NCBI GenBank assembly: GCA_001045525.1
Contig: LDWW01000002.1
Coordinates: 124,001 to 188,000, forward strand
Length of the DNA: 64,000 nt
Reading direction: 5' to 3'
DNA from: Chitinispirillum alkaliphilum
Lineage (GTDB): Bacteria; Fibrobacterota; Chitinivibrionia; Chitinivibrionales; Chitinispirillaceae
Part shown: positions 27,164-35,808 of the stretch, in pieces
Layout of the letters: each line of letters opens with the position of its first letter
How positions within the stretch are numbered: the stretch's first letter is position 1
Program-made: the position numbers and the translations under genes
The notes under the pieces: model-generated
What the model saw: the letters and a program-made list of their open reading frames with translations, nothing else
The model's database searches: none
Told to the model about the DNA's origin: nothing

Positions 27164-28303
27164 ATGTTTATACCTTCACAATTCTTAACTTTTTTCACCT
27201 TTATACCGCTTATTCTTTACACTGCTGCAATCACCATGTTTTGCGTGGTTGTTTTCAGGGCAAAAAAAGGTACCCAGAATAACCCCACCCCTCCGGTCTC
27301 AATTATTATACCCTTCAGAAATGAAGAGAAAAATATCCCCCCCCTCGTACACTCCCTTACTGCACAACGTTACCCAAATGATATAGAGCTGGTTTTTATC
27401 GATGACAACTCATCAGACAATGGCCGGAATGTGCTTAACAGCTTATTGAGTGTGCCACAATCACCTGACCACAAGATTTTAACCCTTAACTATGATCCAA
27501 AAACAATGCTATCAAGTAAACAGCAGGCCCTGGAACTTGGGGTGTCAGAATCCAAACACCCGCTTATTATATTCTCCGATGCTGATATGAGATTTAAAGA
27601 AAACTGGGTTGAGGATTTGGTCCGGTCTATGGACAAGGAAGTTGCTTTGGTTTTTGGACACACCTCTGTCCTTAAGGAGAAAAGTGCAAAACCCGCTCAG
27701 GTGATGGAATCTTTCCAACTGGAGCTTCTCTTCTGCTTTGCCTACGCATTCGATAAAGCCAACCTCTGTGGCTCTGGAATGGGCAACAACATACTGTTCC
27801 GGAAAAGTGCTTATCTGAAGTGTGGCGGTCAGAAAGCTATCGGATACAGCATAGTGGAGGACAGAGATCTTTTGAGTCTGTTCCATAGAAAAGGGTATAA
27901 ATTCTCTGCACAGGAACCTTTTCTGGCCAATGCATTCACTTACCCCCACACCAGCATCAAACAATTTCTCAATCAGCTAAGACGATGGGCTTCCGGTGGA
28001 CTGGCCCCGGGATCAAACCTGCTCCCCTTTGCACTGCTTCTGTTTTTCCAGAATTTCATTTTCCTGACTATGTTCAGTGGCGTACTGCCAATGGCACTCT
28101 CTGCACTTACCACTCTAAATTTCTTCCTGACCTGGCTCTTTACAGCTCTTTGCTTTAAAAAAATCGGATCAACCATCTCCACACTTCTTTTCCCCCTCTA
28201 TTATATTTTCCTGATTGGAGAGATACTCCTCTGGGGTGTAACTGTACTGCTAAGACGTAAACTGATCTGGAAAAACAGGGTATTATCAAAAGAAACCGCA
28301 TGA
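27164..28303 (+). CDS. Processive-type GT2 membrane glycosyltransferase
   Basis: 379 residues. Membrane anchor at residues 8-32, then a GT-A domain with VSIIIPFRNEEKNIPPLVHS, ELVFIDDNSSDN and IIFSDADMRF. The donor site continues with VEDRDLLSLFHRKGY, and LNQLRRWASGG supplies the Q-x-x-RW motif. Two to three C-terminal membrane segments follow (residues about 290-365). This layout fits ceramide glucosyltransferase/cellulose-synthase-like GT2 enzymes that glycosylate a lipid at the inner membrane. It overlaps the radical SAM gene by 4 bases (ATGA), so the two are coupled and may modify the same lipid. Confidence 0.87.
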   Translation: MFIPSQFLTFFTFIPLILYTAAITMFCVVVFRAKKGTQNNPTPPVSIIIPFRNEEKNIPPLVHSLTAQRYPNDIELVFIDDNSSDNGRNVLNSLLSVPQSPDHKILTLNYDPKTMLSSKQQALELGVSESKHPLIIFSDADMRFKENWVEDLVRSMDKEVALVFGHTSVLKEKSAKPAQVMESFQLELLFCFAYAFDKANLCGSGMGNNILFRKSAYLKCGGQKAIGYSIVEDRDLLSLFHRKGYKFSAQEPFLANAFTYPHTSIKQFLNQLRRWASGGLAPGSNLLPFALLLFFQNFIFLTMFSGVLPMALSALTTLNFFLTWLFTALCFKKIGSTISTLLFPLYYIFLIGEILLWGVTVLLRRKLIWKNRVLSKETA

Positions 28304-29277
28304 AACCTATTCTCTTACACTATTATATAACCAACCGCTGCAATGCAAAATGTATCTATTGTGATATTTGGAACGAGGAGCCAAAAATGGATGCCTGTGA
28401 AAAAGATGTCCGGTCCAATCTTGAACAGGCAAGGAAACGGGGGTGTAAGTTTGTTGACTTTACCGGAGGGGAGCCGCTACTTCACCCCTCTCTGCCTCTG
28501 TTTCTTGAACATGCTAAAAATTTGGGCTTTATCACCTCTGTAACTACCAACTGCATCCTTTTCAAAAAAAGAGCACCTCAGCTGAGAGGAAAAATCGATC
28601 TGCTTCATTTCAGTGTGGGTGCCGACAACGCTCAAACACACAACAGGATCCGGGGCTGCAACTCGTATGACTCGGTACTTGAGAGCATTGATATCGCACT
28701 CGCCAATAAACTTGTACCTGATATACAGTTCACCTACACACATGAAAACCTTCAATATTTTGAAGGTATATACAGTATAGCGAGGGAAAAGAAGCTCATG
28801 CTGATACTTGATCCGGTTTTCAATACCGGGGGTGAAGATACAATAGATCCGGAAATACATAAAGGAGCGCTTTCCCTGTCCAAAAGGAAGGGAGTGTATT
28901 TGAACCGGGCACATCTTCTCCTGCGCTCAAAAGGGGGCAACAACACCCGCTCTCCTGTGTGCAGAGCAGTTTCTTCCACCATAGTAATACTTCCCGATAA
29001 CTCTCTGGCTCTACCCTGCTATCACCACCGCATTACCACAATCCCAATTAACAATAACCTTGAAAGCATGTTCAGTAAACCACAATGGCGTGAGTCCCGT
29101 AACAATCAGGGGGAGTATGATTTTTGCGAGAAGTGTCACATAAACTGCTATATGGATCCGTCTTTTAATTATCACCCTGGCGGACTTATGTTTTTTTCGC
29201 TCATGAGCAAATTGAAATATGGCTGGAGGAAATATTTCATCTATAAGAATCCCCTGAGTTTCAAGCTGTTGAAATAG
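28300..29277 (+). CDS. Radical SAM protein with C-terminal cysteine-rich region
   Basis: 325 residues. The 4Fe-4S motif is NRCNAKCIYCDIW near residue 13, followed by the SAM-binding DFTGGEPLLHPSLP. The C-terminus carries more cysteines (PVCRAV, LPCYHH, FCEKCHINCYMDP), suggesting a SPASM-like auxiliary cluster. It shares the shape of HpnH-like and SPASM oxidoreductases but I cannot name the substrate. It is translated by coupling from the GT2 glycosyltransferase and may therefore modify a lipid or glycolipid. Its 3' end carries the candidate -35 box for the next operon. Confidence 0.84.
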   Translation: MKPILLHYYITNRCNAKCIYCDIWNEEPKMDACEKDVRSNLEQARKRGCKFVDFTGGEPLLHPSLPLFLEHAKNLGFITSVTTNCILFKKRAPQLRGKIDLLHFSVGADNAQTHNRIRGCNSYDSVLESIDIALANKLVPDIQFTYTHENLQYFEGIYSIAREKKLMLILDPVFNTGGEDTIDPEIHKGALSLSKRKGVYLNRAHLLLRSKGGNNTRSPVCRAVSSTIVILPDNSLALPCYHHRITTIPINNNLESMFSKPQWRESRNNQGEYDFCEKCHINCYMDPSFNYHPGGLMFFSLMSKLKYGWRKYFIYKNPLSFKLLK

Positions 29278-29298
29278 GTAAATAAGTCATTGTATAAT
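29269..29298 (+). promoter_or_regulatory. Candidate sigma-70 promoter for the beta-helix operon
   Basis: TTGAAA at 29269-29274, an 18-base spacer and a perfect TATAAT at 29293-29298. It would start transcription near 29305 and leave a leader of about 120 bases containing a palindrome at 29317-29331 (7-base arms, CTAAATT/AATTTAG). Confidence 0.5.
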
Positions 29299-29427
29299 AT
29301 TGCCTGAGGGATTGAACTAAATTAAATTTAGTAATATTTAGTATGCTAAAATAAGTTTAATGTAATATATTTAAGAACAAAAGCAGTTTTCAGCTTAATC
29401 GAATAAATAGTATCCGGAGAAGTCACT

Positions 29428-30237
29428 ATGGCCCACAGGATCGCAAAACACACCTGGTTCATGATATGCATCGTAACAGCTGCGCTCAATGCCTCTGGGA
29501 ACACACTTATGGTCCCTTCCGAAGAATTCCCGACTATTGAGCATGCAATGAGCAGAGCCGGATCAGGTGACACTGTGATGGTTAAAGATGGTGAGTATAA
29601 GGGAAGTTTCCACATTAATCCAGGAGTTACACTGAAGGCTGAAAATCTGTTTGGTGCAGTTCTCAGCGGAGGTGGAAGAGGTACCGTAGTGACCTTAAGT
29701 ACCGGCTCAACAGTTTCAAAATTCGAAATACGGGATGGCACTATTGGTGTTTTCTCAACTTCAGCCCACGCTTCGGTTGTGAAATGCAGGATCGCCTTTA
29801 ATCAGCAGTCCGGTATACTCTGCGTGGGGCACCTGCCCAAGATCGAAGACAACGTTATCGTCTTTAACCGAGGTTCAGGTATTCAGGGTTGGGATGTACG
29901 CACCACAAGAGCCTCAATCAGCCACAACACGATCGCATACAACGACAATCATGGAATCTCTCTTGGCGGAGAGACCGATATTACAGTAGAGCACAACATA
30001 ATCGCCAACAACAGCCAATTTGGATTGAATCCGGGAGATGAAAACGTCAGAATTGAACTTAACAATAACAATTTCTGGAATAATTCAAAGTTTACCGGTG
30101 TGCTTCCCGGCAACAACATCTCTTACGACCCGATGTTTGTGGAGCCCAAGACAATGAATTTCACTCTTCAGAGAGAATCACGTCTGGCCGGACTTGGCGA
30201 CAGGAATCAGAACCTTGGTGCAAGATTGGTTTATTAA
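29428..30237 (+). CDS. Secreted right-handed beta-helix protein, copy 1
   Basis: 269 residues with a signal peptide (to about residue 25) and then a parallel beta-helix (NosD/pectate-lyase-like, PbH1 repeats): TIEHAMSRAGSGDTVMVKDG, FHINPGVTLKAENLFGAVLS, SKFEIRDGTIGVFSTSAHAS, GILCVGHLPKIEDNVIVFNR and GISLGGETDITVEHNIIANN. The DUF1565-like start (a list of repeating risk/duration phrases) is typical of surface carbohydrate-binding or -cleaving helices. No clear catalytic Asp triad was identified. The tail NLGARLVY is shared with the next gene. Function unknown; a surface adhesin or polysaccharide enzyme is possible. Confidence 0.82.
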   Translation: MAHRIAKHTWFMICIVTAALNASGNTLMVPSEEFPTIEHAMSRAGSGDTVMVKDGEYKGSFHINPGVTLKAENLFGAVLSGGGRGTVVTLSTGSTVSKFEIRDGTIGVFSTSAHASVVKCRIAFNQQSGILCVGHLPKIEDNVIVFNRGSGIQGWDVRTTRASISHNTIAYNDNHGISLGGETDITVEHNIIANNSQFGLNPGDENVRIELNNNNFWNNSKFTGVLPGNNISYDPMFVEPKTMNFTLQRESRLAGLGDRNQNLGARLVY

Positions 30238-30266
30238 AAAATGTTTAATATAACAGGAGTATACTT

Positions 30267-31076
30267 ATGCTAAGAAATATCTCTTTAATTGCTGCGGGTC
30301 TGATTTGCCTGGTCACGTTTCACAACTCCCAATCAGCTGTGATAAACGTGCCCTCCTCTCAGGCTCAAACAATTTCAGAAGCGATGGTTATTGCCCAACA
30401 GGGTGACACTGTATGGGTCGAATCGGGTGTGTACAGAGAAAACGTTATGCTGGCTCCTGGGGTAACACTCCTTTCAAGATCACAGTTCGGAGCGGTTATC
30501 GATGGCAGAGGCAGAGGCAATGTGGTGACTATGGCCAGAGGAAACAGAATCTCCGGCTTTGAAATCAGAAATGGAACGATCGGGATTTTCAGCAATGGAG
30601 TAGGAAATGACATCATAAAAAACCGTATAGTAAATAACTGGCAATCAGGAATCATAGCCATACGCCACCTGCCCAGAATCGAAGACAATATAATCGCCTT
30701 CAACGGCGGTTCAGGAATTCAGGGTTGGGATGTGCGATCTACAGCAGCATCGATTAATCATAACTCCATCGCCTATAATGAAAATCACGGTATTTCAATT
30801 GGCGGAGAATCTGAGGTGATTATTGAAAACAATGTTGTCGCACACAATGTACGCTTTGGGCTCAAAATTTTAAGAAGTGAAGAGAATGTTCAGATCATAA
30901 GCAACAATTTCTTTAAAAATCTCTATTCACCTCGTCCTATGCCAGAAGGTAATTACTCTTTCGATCCTGCATTTGTATCACCCAGGACAAGGATGAATTT
31001 TGAAAGTGACCCCCTGCTTTGCTGCCAGACACAAAGCGCTAACAACGAAAACCTTGGTGCAAGACTAACCTATTAA
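30267..31076 (+). CDS. Secreted right-handed beta-helix protein, copy 2
   Basis: Tandem paralogue of the preceding gene, also exactly 269 residues, with the same coil order: TISEAMVIAQQGDTVWVESG, NVMLAPGVTLLSRSQFGAVI, SGFEIRNGTIGIFSNGVGND, GIIAIRHLPRIEDNIIAFNG and GISIGGESEVIIENNVVAHN, ending NLGARLTY. Many core positions are identical to copy 1, including the turn GGSGIQGWDVRST, so the two arose by duplication. The ATG has a good AGGAG 6-8 bases upstream and the gap to copy 1 is 29 bases. Conserved ends suggest that the C-terminus matters, for example for outer-membrane anchoring or partner binding. Confidence 0.82.
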   Translation: MLRNISLIAAGLICLVTFHNSQSAVINVPSSQAQTISEAMVIAQQGDTVWVESGVYRENVMLAPGVTLLSRSQFGAVIDGRGRGNVVTMARGNRISGFEIRNGTIGIFSNGVGNDIIKNRIVNNWQSGIIAIRHLPRIEDNIIAFNGGSGIQGWDVRSTAASINHNSIAYNENHGISIGGESEVIIENNVVAHNVRFGLKILRSEENVQIISNNFFKNLYSPRPMPEGNYSFDPAFVSPRTRMNFESDPLLCCQTQSANNENLGARLTY

Positions 31077-31102
31077 ATAAAAATAATGAGGATATCTTAG
31101 AT

Positions 31103-33376
31103 ATGAATATCAAATGCAAATTTTTCCGGAAGCGTATTTCTCTTCTTTTATTGTGTGGTGCGGGGATATTCAATTCAGTCTTTTCCGCTGGTCTTCCCGG
31201 GGAGCACCTACTTACTGAAAGATGGAGATACCTGTTTTCTTCGCACTCAGCATTATCCAATCCTGCATTTATCAATGAAGAGAACTACATCTCAATGCGC
31301 TTCCTGTTCACTTCAACCATGCAGGAATTCTACAAACATGAACTCGGTGTGACTCTTCCAATCGGATTGTACCAGTCTGCCGGTTTTTCCTGGCTTACAT
31401 CAGGTGTTTCATCCTATGAAGGTACCGATGGAGACCTTAACCCTTCAAATATTATGATCAGGGATCAGGAAAACCTTTTCCTTTTTACCTATGCAAACAA
31501 CATCTGGAATCGATTTACAGTGGGTGGAAACATCAGTCTGATACACCAGGTTGTACCCAATGAAGACAGTGACACCCGTATTGGGTTTGGTGCAGATCTT
31601 GGTCTAACCTATAAGGCCATAAGAAACCCGCTGATTGGTAACCATATGCTTGGAGTTTCCACAAATAATCTTATTTCAGTATTACTCGACTCCGAGGAAA
31701 ATTACTCTACAGCACTCAGGTTCTCACTCATTTCAAACTACTGGGAAAGGCATATTGAGAGCTCTGTGGATTTCACTATCAAAGACATTTTAGCTGAGGA
31801 GTCAATTTTCGGTGATAACAGAAAGCATCTGGAATGGGATGCTACAGCCAAACTTGGCTTTTGGCTACTTCGTATGGCAAACGTCTACGCACTGGCAGGA
31901 TTGAGCGACGGCAGTGACGGGCTTGATTTTATCGGTTTTGGTGTAGGATTCAACACTCCCAGTTTTACCAACGGACGCGACCTCGCAGCCATATATCAGT
32001 TTGTAAATGTTTTGGATGGTGACGGTACACAGCATACTGTTTACCTCAGAAGCGATATCGGTTATCACAGAGAAGAACGGTACGCAAGAAGAATGGCAAG
32101 ACTTATCTCCCTTGCTCCTAACCAGCTCTATGACCAGGCAAGAGCCCTCTATTACCAGGGCAACTACTGGGACGCAAACGTTCTTTTCATGAGAATAAAA
32201 GTCGAATTTCCTGATTTCGGACCAAACGACTGGGTTTCATACTATATAGCAAGCTGTTTTGAGAATCTGGAGATGAGGAATGTCTCAGAACAGACATTCG
32301 CAAGGGCCAAAAGAGAATACCCACGAAGCGTAACTGTCCCCCATCTCGACCTGGGACTTATGAGACTTCACTACAGGGAAGGTGACTACAACAAAGTCAG
32401 AACTCAGTTCAATGAACTTAATAAACTGGGGGTTCCGGACTCACTGAAATACCATGCCTATTACATTAAAGGACAAACCGCGCTACAGCAGTCAAATTAT
32501 TCAAGAGCCCGTCAGCTTTTCATTCAAATCCCTGAAGGTCATCCTGATTATATTTTCGCACACCATTCCGCAGCTGTGGCTAACATGCTAATGAACAATA
32601 TTCCAGGTGCGATCGCGGATCTTGAACACTGTATTCAGATCACTCCCCGCAATGATGCTGAAAGAGAGATTATCAATCGTTCCTATGTGTTCCTTGGTTA
32701 TCTTTTCTATGAAGATTTAAGCGTGGATGGTGCATTGGCACGAGCTGTAACAGCTCTTCGTATGGTGGACAGAACAAGTAAATACTACGAAGATGCGCTT
32801 CTTGGATTGGGCTGGACCGCTCTCAAAGCACGTCAATGGGGTGACTGTACTGATGCAGGAAGAAACCTTGTCAGAGCAACTGATCATCCCGTTCTTCAGG
32901 CTGAAGGGTACCTGTTGCAGGCATACGCACAAATGATGCAGAGAAACTATGTGCAAGCAACCAATATACTCGAACAAGCCTCCCAGATTCTTGAGGAATA
33001 CAACATGCCTTCTGAATCGGAACTCAATCAGCGCAGATCTGAGTATGAAGACGTAAGAAGACGCTACAACCAACTGGGGGAAAGAGTAAGCGAACTTGGA
33101 TCCACACGTCAATCCGGAATCGTCCTCTCTCAGCTTGACAGTCTTCATGTTCATCAGAGACAGTACGAACAGGATATCGACAGTTATCTTACATTCACAC
33201 ACGACTTCCAGAGAGCATCTTTCTTTGCCAGATCTTACGATGAAGTTAAGGATGATGTCGACTATGCATGGGCAAGAGCTGAAAGAGCTGCAACCAGACT
33301 TCCATCAGATATAGAACAGCAAAGAATTGAAGAGGAGCTCAGACAACTTCGCGAACAGCTCGACGAATCGGAATAA
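31103..33376 (+). CDS. Outer-membrane barrel fused to TPR and coiled coil
   Basis: 757 residues in three parts. After a signal peptide (about residues 1-29, ending VFSAG) come roughly 300 residues of barrel-like strands in the PorV/PorQ style (HSALSNPAFINEENYISMRF, VGGNISLIHQVVP, KLGFWLLRMANVYALAGLSD). TPR units run from about 345 to 620 (ARALYYQGNYWDANVLFMRI, YYEDALLGLGWTALKARQWG). A charged coiled coil ends the chain (IEQQRIEEELRQLREQLDES). The barrel would anchor the TPR scaffold on the periplasmic face of the outer membrane. It follows the two beta-helix genes closely and is a probable partner or exporter. The TPR-coil half is a paralogue of the protein at 63104-64000. Confidence 0.8.
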   Translation: MNIKCKFFRKRISLLLLCGAGIFNSVFSAGLPGEHLLTERWRYLFSSHSALSNPAFINEENYISMRFLFTSTMQEFYKHELGVTLPIGLYQSAGFSWLTSGVSSYEGTDGDLNPSNIMIRDQENLFLFTYANNIWNRFTVGGNISLIHQVVPNEDSDTRIGFGADLGLTYKAIRNPLIGNHMLGVSTNNLISVLLDSEENYSTALRFSLISNYWERHIESSVDFTIKDILAEESIFGDNRKHLEWDATAKLGFWLLRMANVYALAGLSDGSDGLDFIGFGVGFNTPSFTNGRDLAAIYQFVNVLDGDGTQHTVYLRSDIGYHREERYARRMARLISLAPNQLYDQARALYYQGNYWDANVLFMRIKVEFPDFGPNDWVSYYIASCFENLEMRNVSEQTFARAKREYPRSVTVPHLDLGLMRLHYREGDYNKVRTQFNELNKLGVPDSLKYHAYYIKGQTALQQSNYSRARQLFIQIPEGHPDYIFAHHSAAVANMLMNNIPGAIADLEHCIQITPRNDAEREIINRSYVFLGYLFYEDLSVDGALARAVTALRMVDRTSKYYEDALLGLGWTALKARQWGDCTDAGRNLVRATDHPVLQAEGYLLQAYAQMMQRNYVQATNILEQASQILEEYNMPSESELNQRRSEYEDVRRRYNQLGERVSELGSTRQSGIVLSQLDSLHVHQRQYEQDIDSYLTFTHDFQRASFFARSYDEVKDDVDYAWARAERAATRLPSDIEQQRIEEELRQLREQLDESE

Positions 33377-33392
33377 GAACATCACTTTACAC

Positions 33393-33437
33393 CAAAACAA
33401 GCAGCTGTTCCCCAAAGGAGCAGCTGCTTGTTTTTTT
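33393..33437 (+). terminator. Rho-independent terminator after the barrel-TPR gene
   Basis: 12-base stem AACAAGCAGCTG/CAGCTGCTTGTT (33396-33407 with 33421-33432), 13-base loop, then T-run. The downstream small gene's ribosome site (AAGGA) begins right after the T-run, so expression of that gene may depend on read-through. Confidence 0.85.
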
Positions 33438-33450
33438 AAGGAAACCGCTT

Positions 33451-33888
33451 TTGAAAGTTGTAATGTTAATAATAGTGCTGATCTTTGCTCAGGTAAACTC
33501 ATTTCAAAGTGAGCGGTATTACCAGGCCACCGGTGTCTTACTGACCCAAAAAACAACCCAAGGTACCAGAAGCAGGGGCTTTAATATTGGTAAACTGTTT
33601 TTGAGAATCAACCCTCGTGAGATCTCTATTTACGGCCAGCAGAGCGGAAAGACCATAACCAAAACATTTGATGTATACAGAACAGATCATGACACACTAT
33701 TTGTTGACTACAGAGATAACAATTTTAATACCCACCAGATCAAATTCCACTTTAAAGGGGATACACTTCTCAGTAACAGCAATTTCCTCTCAGATGCGGG
33801 CCCTACTGCTGAACACACCGAGATAAGGGTAATCTTAAGAGAACTGGACATTACCAGAGAACGAGAAATAATTGAACTCTTCAGATGA
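33451..33888 (+). CDS. Small secreted protein of unknown function
   Basis: 145 residues, not recognised. A signal peptide (MKVVMLIIVLIFAQVNS) precedes a beta-rich domain: FNIGKLFLRINPREISIYGQ, TFDVYRTDHDTLFVDYRDNN, HQIKFHFKGDTLLSNSNFLS. The start is a TTG with AAGGA 8 bases upstream; the next Met is 4 codons in. The upstream terminator suggests either read-through from the barrel-TPR operon or a weak promoter inside it. Could be a periplasmic accessory of the same system. Confidence 0.65.
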   Translation: MKVVMLIIVLIFAQVNSFQSERYYQATGVLLTQKTTQGTRSRGFNIGKLFLRINPREISIYGQQSGKTITKTFDVYRTDHDTLFVDYRDNNFNTHQIKFHFKGDTLLSNSNFLSDAGPTAEHTEIRVILRELDITREREIIELFR

Positions 33889-33901
33889 TCTTATCAACAT
33901 G

Positions 33902-34621
33902 TTAATCAGCAGTCTCCTTTTCAAGCGAATCGAGAACATCTGCGGTGTGTGCAGGATCTGAGAGATGAGGATCATGTTCTGTTGCCATTTCCAGGTATAA
34001 CCAACCCTGGGTTCTTGCACGATATGCAAAAGGTTCAAGAAAATCTATCTGAGCCCCTGTACAATGGATAAAGGCATGTCTGACCTTATAAACTTCACCG
34101 CTCAGGCGCAGATGCTCTGTATTTGTCTTAACCGGCTGAGATGTGGTGCGGTTTATATAACTTTCTCGGATCTCATCGGGTATACTGCCCCTGGATGGCA
34201 TGACAGCCGGAGGATAAGGGATTTTTTTGTCGTTGCGTTCGAAGGCAGACTGCAACAGCATATCCGAAAACTCTTTGGGGATTAGATCAACCAAAGCCTG
34301 ACCGTCCTGTGGAACCAAAGCATCGATATAAACAAGCAGTTTAATTTTATCGGGAACACGATCAGCAACTCCTGTAATTACCAATCCGCTGTAACTGTGG
34401 CCGCACAAGATCACATCCTGAAGCTCTTCAAAGTGCAGTACAGCCAGCAAATCATCAATGTGATCCGATAAACCAACATCCTCTCCCAGATGAGAGCGTT
34501 CACCCATACCCGTTAAGGTGGGCGAGAAAACTTCATGTCCCCGTTTTCTGAGCTCTTTGGCAACCGGTGTCCATTCCCAGCCACCTCCCCAGCCACCATG
34601 AACGATTACGAATACCGACAT
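33902..34621 (-). CDS. Alpha/beta hydrolase
   Basis: 239 residues. The oxyanion-hole HGG is VIVHGGWGGGWEWTPV near residue 8, the nucleophile elbow is CGHSYSGLVITG (Ser near residue 79), and the catalytic His is in ATEHDPHLSDP near the C-terminus. This matches the methylesterase/hydroxynitrile-lyase-like group (pheromone- and salicylate-esterase relatives). The substrate is unknown. The ATG follows GGAG at 7 bases; the longer open frame upstream has no support. It stands alone and convergent with the small secreted protein. Confidence 0.88.
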   Translation of the reverse strand: MSVFVIVHGGWGGGWEWTPVAKELRKRGHEVFSPTLTGMGERSHLGEDVGLSDHIDDLLAVLHFEELQDVILCGHSYSGLVITGVADRVPDKIKLLVYIDALVPQDGQALVDLIPKEFSDMLLQSAFERNDKKIPYPPAVMPSRGSIPDEIRESYINRTTSQPVKTNTEHLRLSGEVYKVRHAFIHCTGAQIDFLEPFAYRARTQGWLYLEMATEHDPHLSDPAHTADVLDSLEKETAD

Positions 34622-34776
34622 TTTTATTCTCCACTTGAAATGAGAAAGCTTAACACCTCTGTTCTTTCTGTAGAGATCGAAATCATGCCAGTTTTCAAAC
34701 TGAACGGACTGGAAGACAAAGTAGTGAAGACAAAACACTGGTGACAAACTGCGGATTCCAATATACAAACAAAAAC

Positions 34777-35808
34777 TCAGGGATAGAGAAGAACCTCTCT
34801 TTCCCATCCCCGGCTAACATACACCTGTCCCCCAGAGCTTACAACAACAGATTCAATACCGTCCTTTGCCTCAACAAACTCCATTATCTCTTCTGCAGTG
34901 AAACAAAACAGCCCTGTGCTTAAAATATCTGCTGTAAGTGGATCTGAAGCCCAAACTGTCACACTCTGGTTTTTGTCACAGCTGTACCCTGTGCGGGCAT
35001 TAAATATGTGATGGAGGCGTTCCCCTTCCACAATTCGGTATCTTTCGTAGTCGCCACTGGTCACTATAGCTCCGCTGGTTAACTCAACCCTCCCAAGCAT
35101 ACGGGCTCTTTCCCTGGGGTGCTGGATACCAATAATCCACGGTGTTGCATCTGCCTTTTTTCCCGATACCAGTATATCACCTCCGGATACAATCAGAAAA
35201 TCAGTTATCCCATGCTCCTTGAGAATCGATTCGACCCCTCGTATAATAAAACCCTTGGCTAACCCTCCAAGGTCGAGTTGTGTATCTTTGTTCGTAAATG
35301 TCACAATACCCATCGATTCATCAAGCTCAACAGTACGGTAATCCACTTTCGACAAAGCCTGGGCAATCTCAGCAGAGTCAGGGACCTTTTTGTGACCGGG
35401 ACTGTTTTCTGCAAAGCCCCACATCTCTTTCAGGGGAAGGATGGTTATATCAAACATCCCGTTAAGCTTATCCCCGTATTTTATGCCGGCCCCTATCATT
35501 TCTGCTACCTCTTCACTCACCGGCATGGATTGGTTTACCCGTTCGTTGAGTAGTTTAATCTCCGAATCAGGATGAGTCACAGAGAACCGTCTTTCACTTA
35601 CCCTTAGATATTCATCAACCTGTTTCCATAACAGATCAGCATTAAAACCGGACTGAACTATAATGCTTATTTCTGTAACTGTGTCCATTCTGTAAAAAAT
35701 GTGCCTTTTCGAAACCGGAGAATCATTGCTGAACCGGTTTATCGCTACTACAACAATTCCTGTCAAAAAAGCAAACAGTATGGTATACTTAAGCTGGCTT
35801 TTCATCAT
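34777..35808 (-). CDS. apbE: FAD:protein FMN transferase
   Basis: 343 residues. It attaches FMN from FAD to Ser/Thr of flavoproteins such as the Rnf and Nqr subunits, acting in the periplasm. The N-terminus has a membrane anchor or signal (YTILFAFLTGIVVVA). Family motifs are FYRMDTVTEISII, MFDITILPLKEMWGF, DLGGLAKGFIIRGV, GGDILVSG and SGDYERYRIVEGERLHHIFN-type block. The family's HIIDP is HIFNA here. The start overlaps the end of hisA by about 20 bases. A lone ApbE in a fermentative organism suggests an Rnf or Nqr complex elsewhere. Confidence 0.92.
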   Translation of the reverse strand: MMKSQLKYTILFAFLTGIVVVAINRFSNDSPVSKRHIFYRMDTVTEISIIVQSGFNADLLWKQVDEYLRVSERRFSVTHPDSEIKLLNERVNQSMPVSEEVAEMIGAGIKYGDKLNGMFDITILPLKEMWGFAENSPGHKKVPDSAEIAQALSKVDYRTVELDESMGIVTFTNKDTQLDLGGLAKGFIIRGVESILKEHGITDFLIVSGGDILVSGKKADATPWIIGIQHPRERARMLGRVELTSGAIVTSGDYERYRIVEGERLHHIFNARTGYSCDKNQSVTVWASDPLTADILSTGLFCFTAEEIMEFVEAKDGIESVVVSSGGQVYVSRGWEREVLLYP

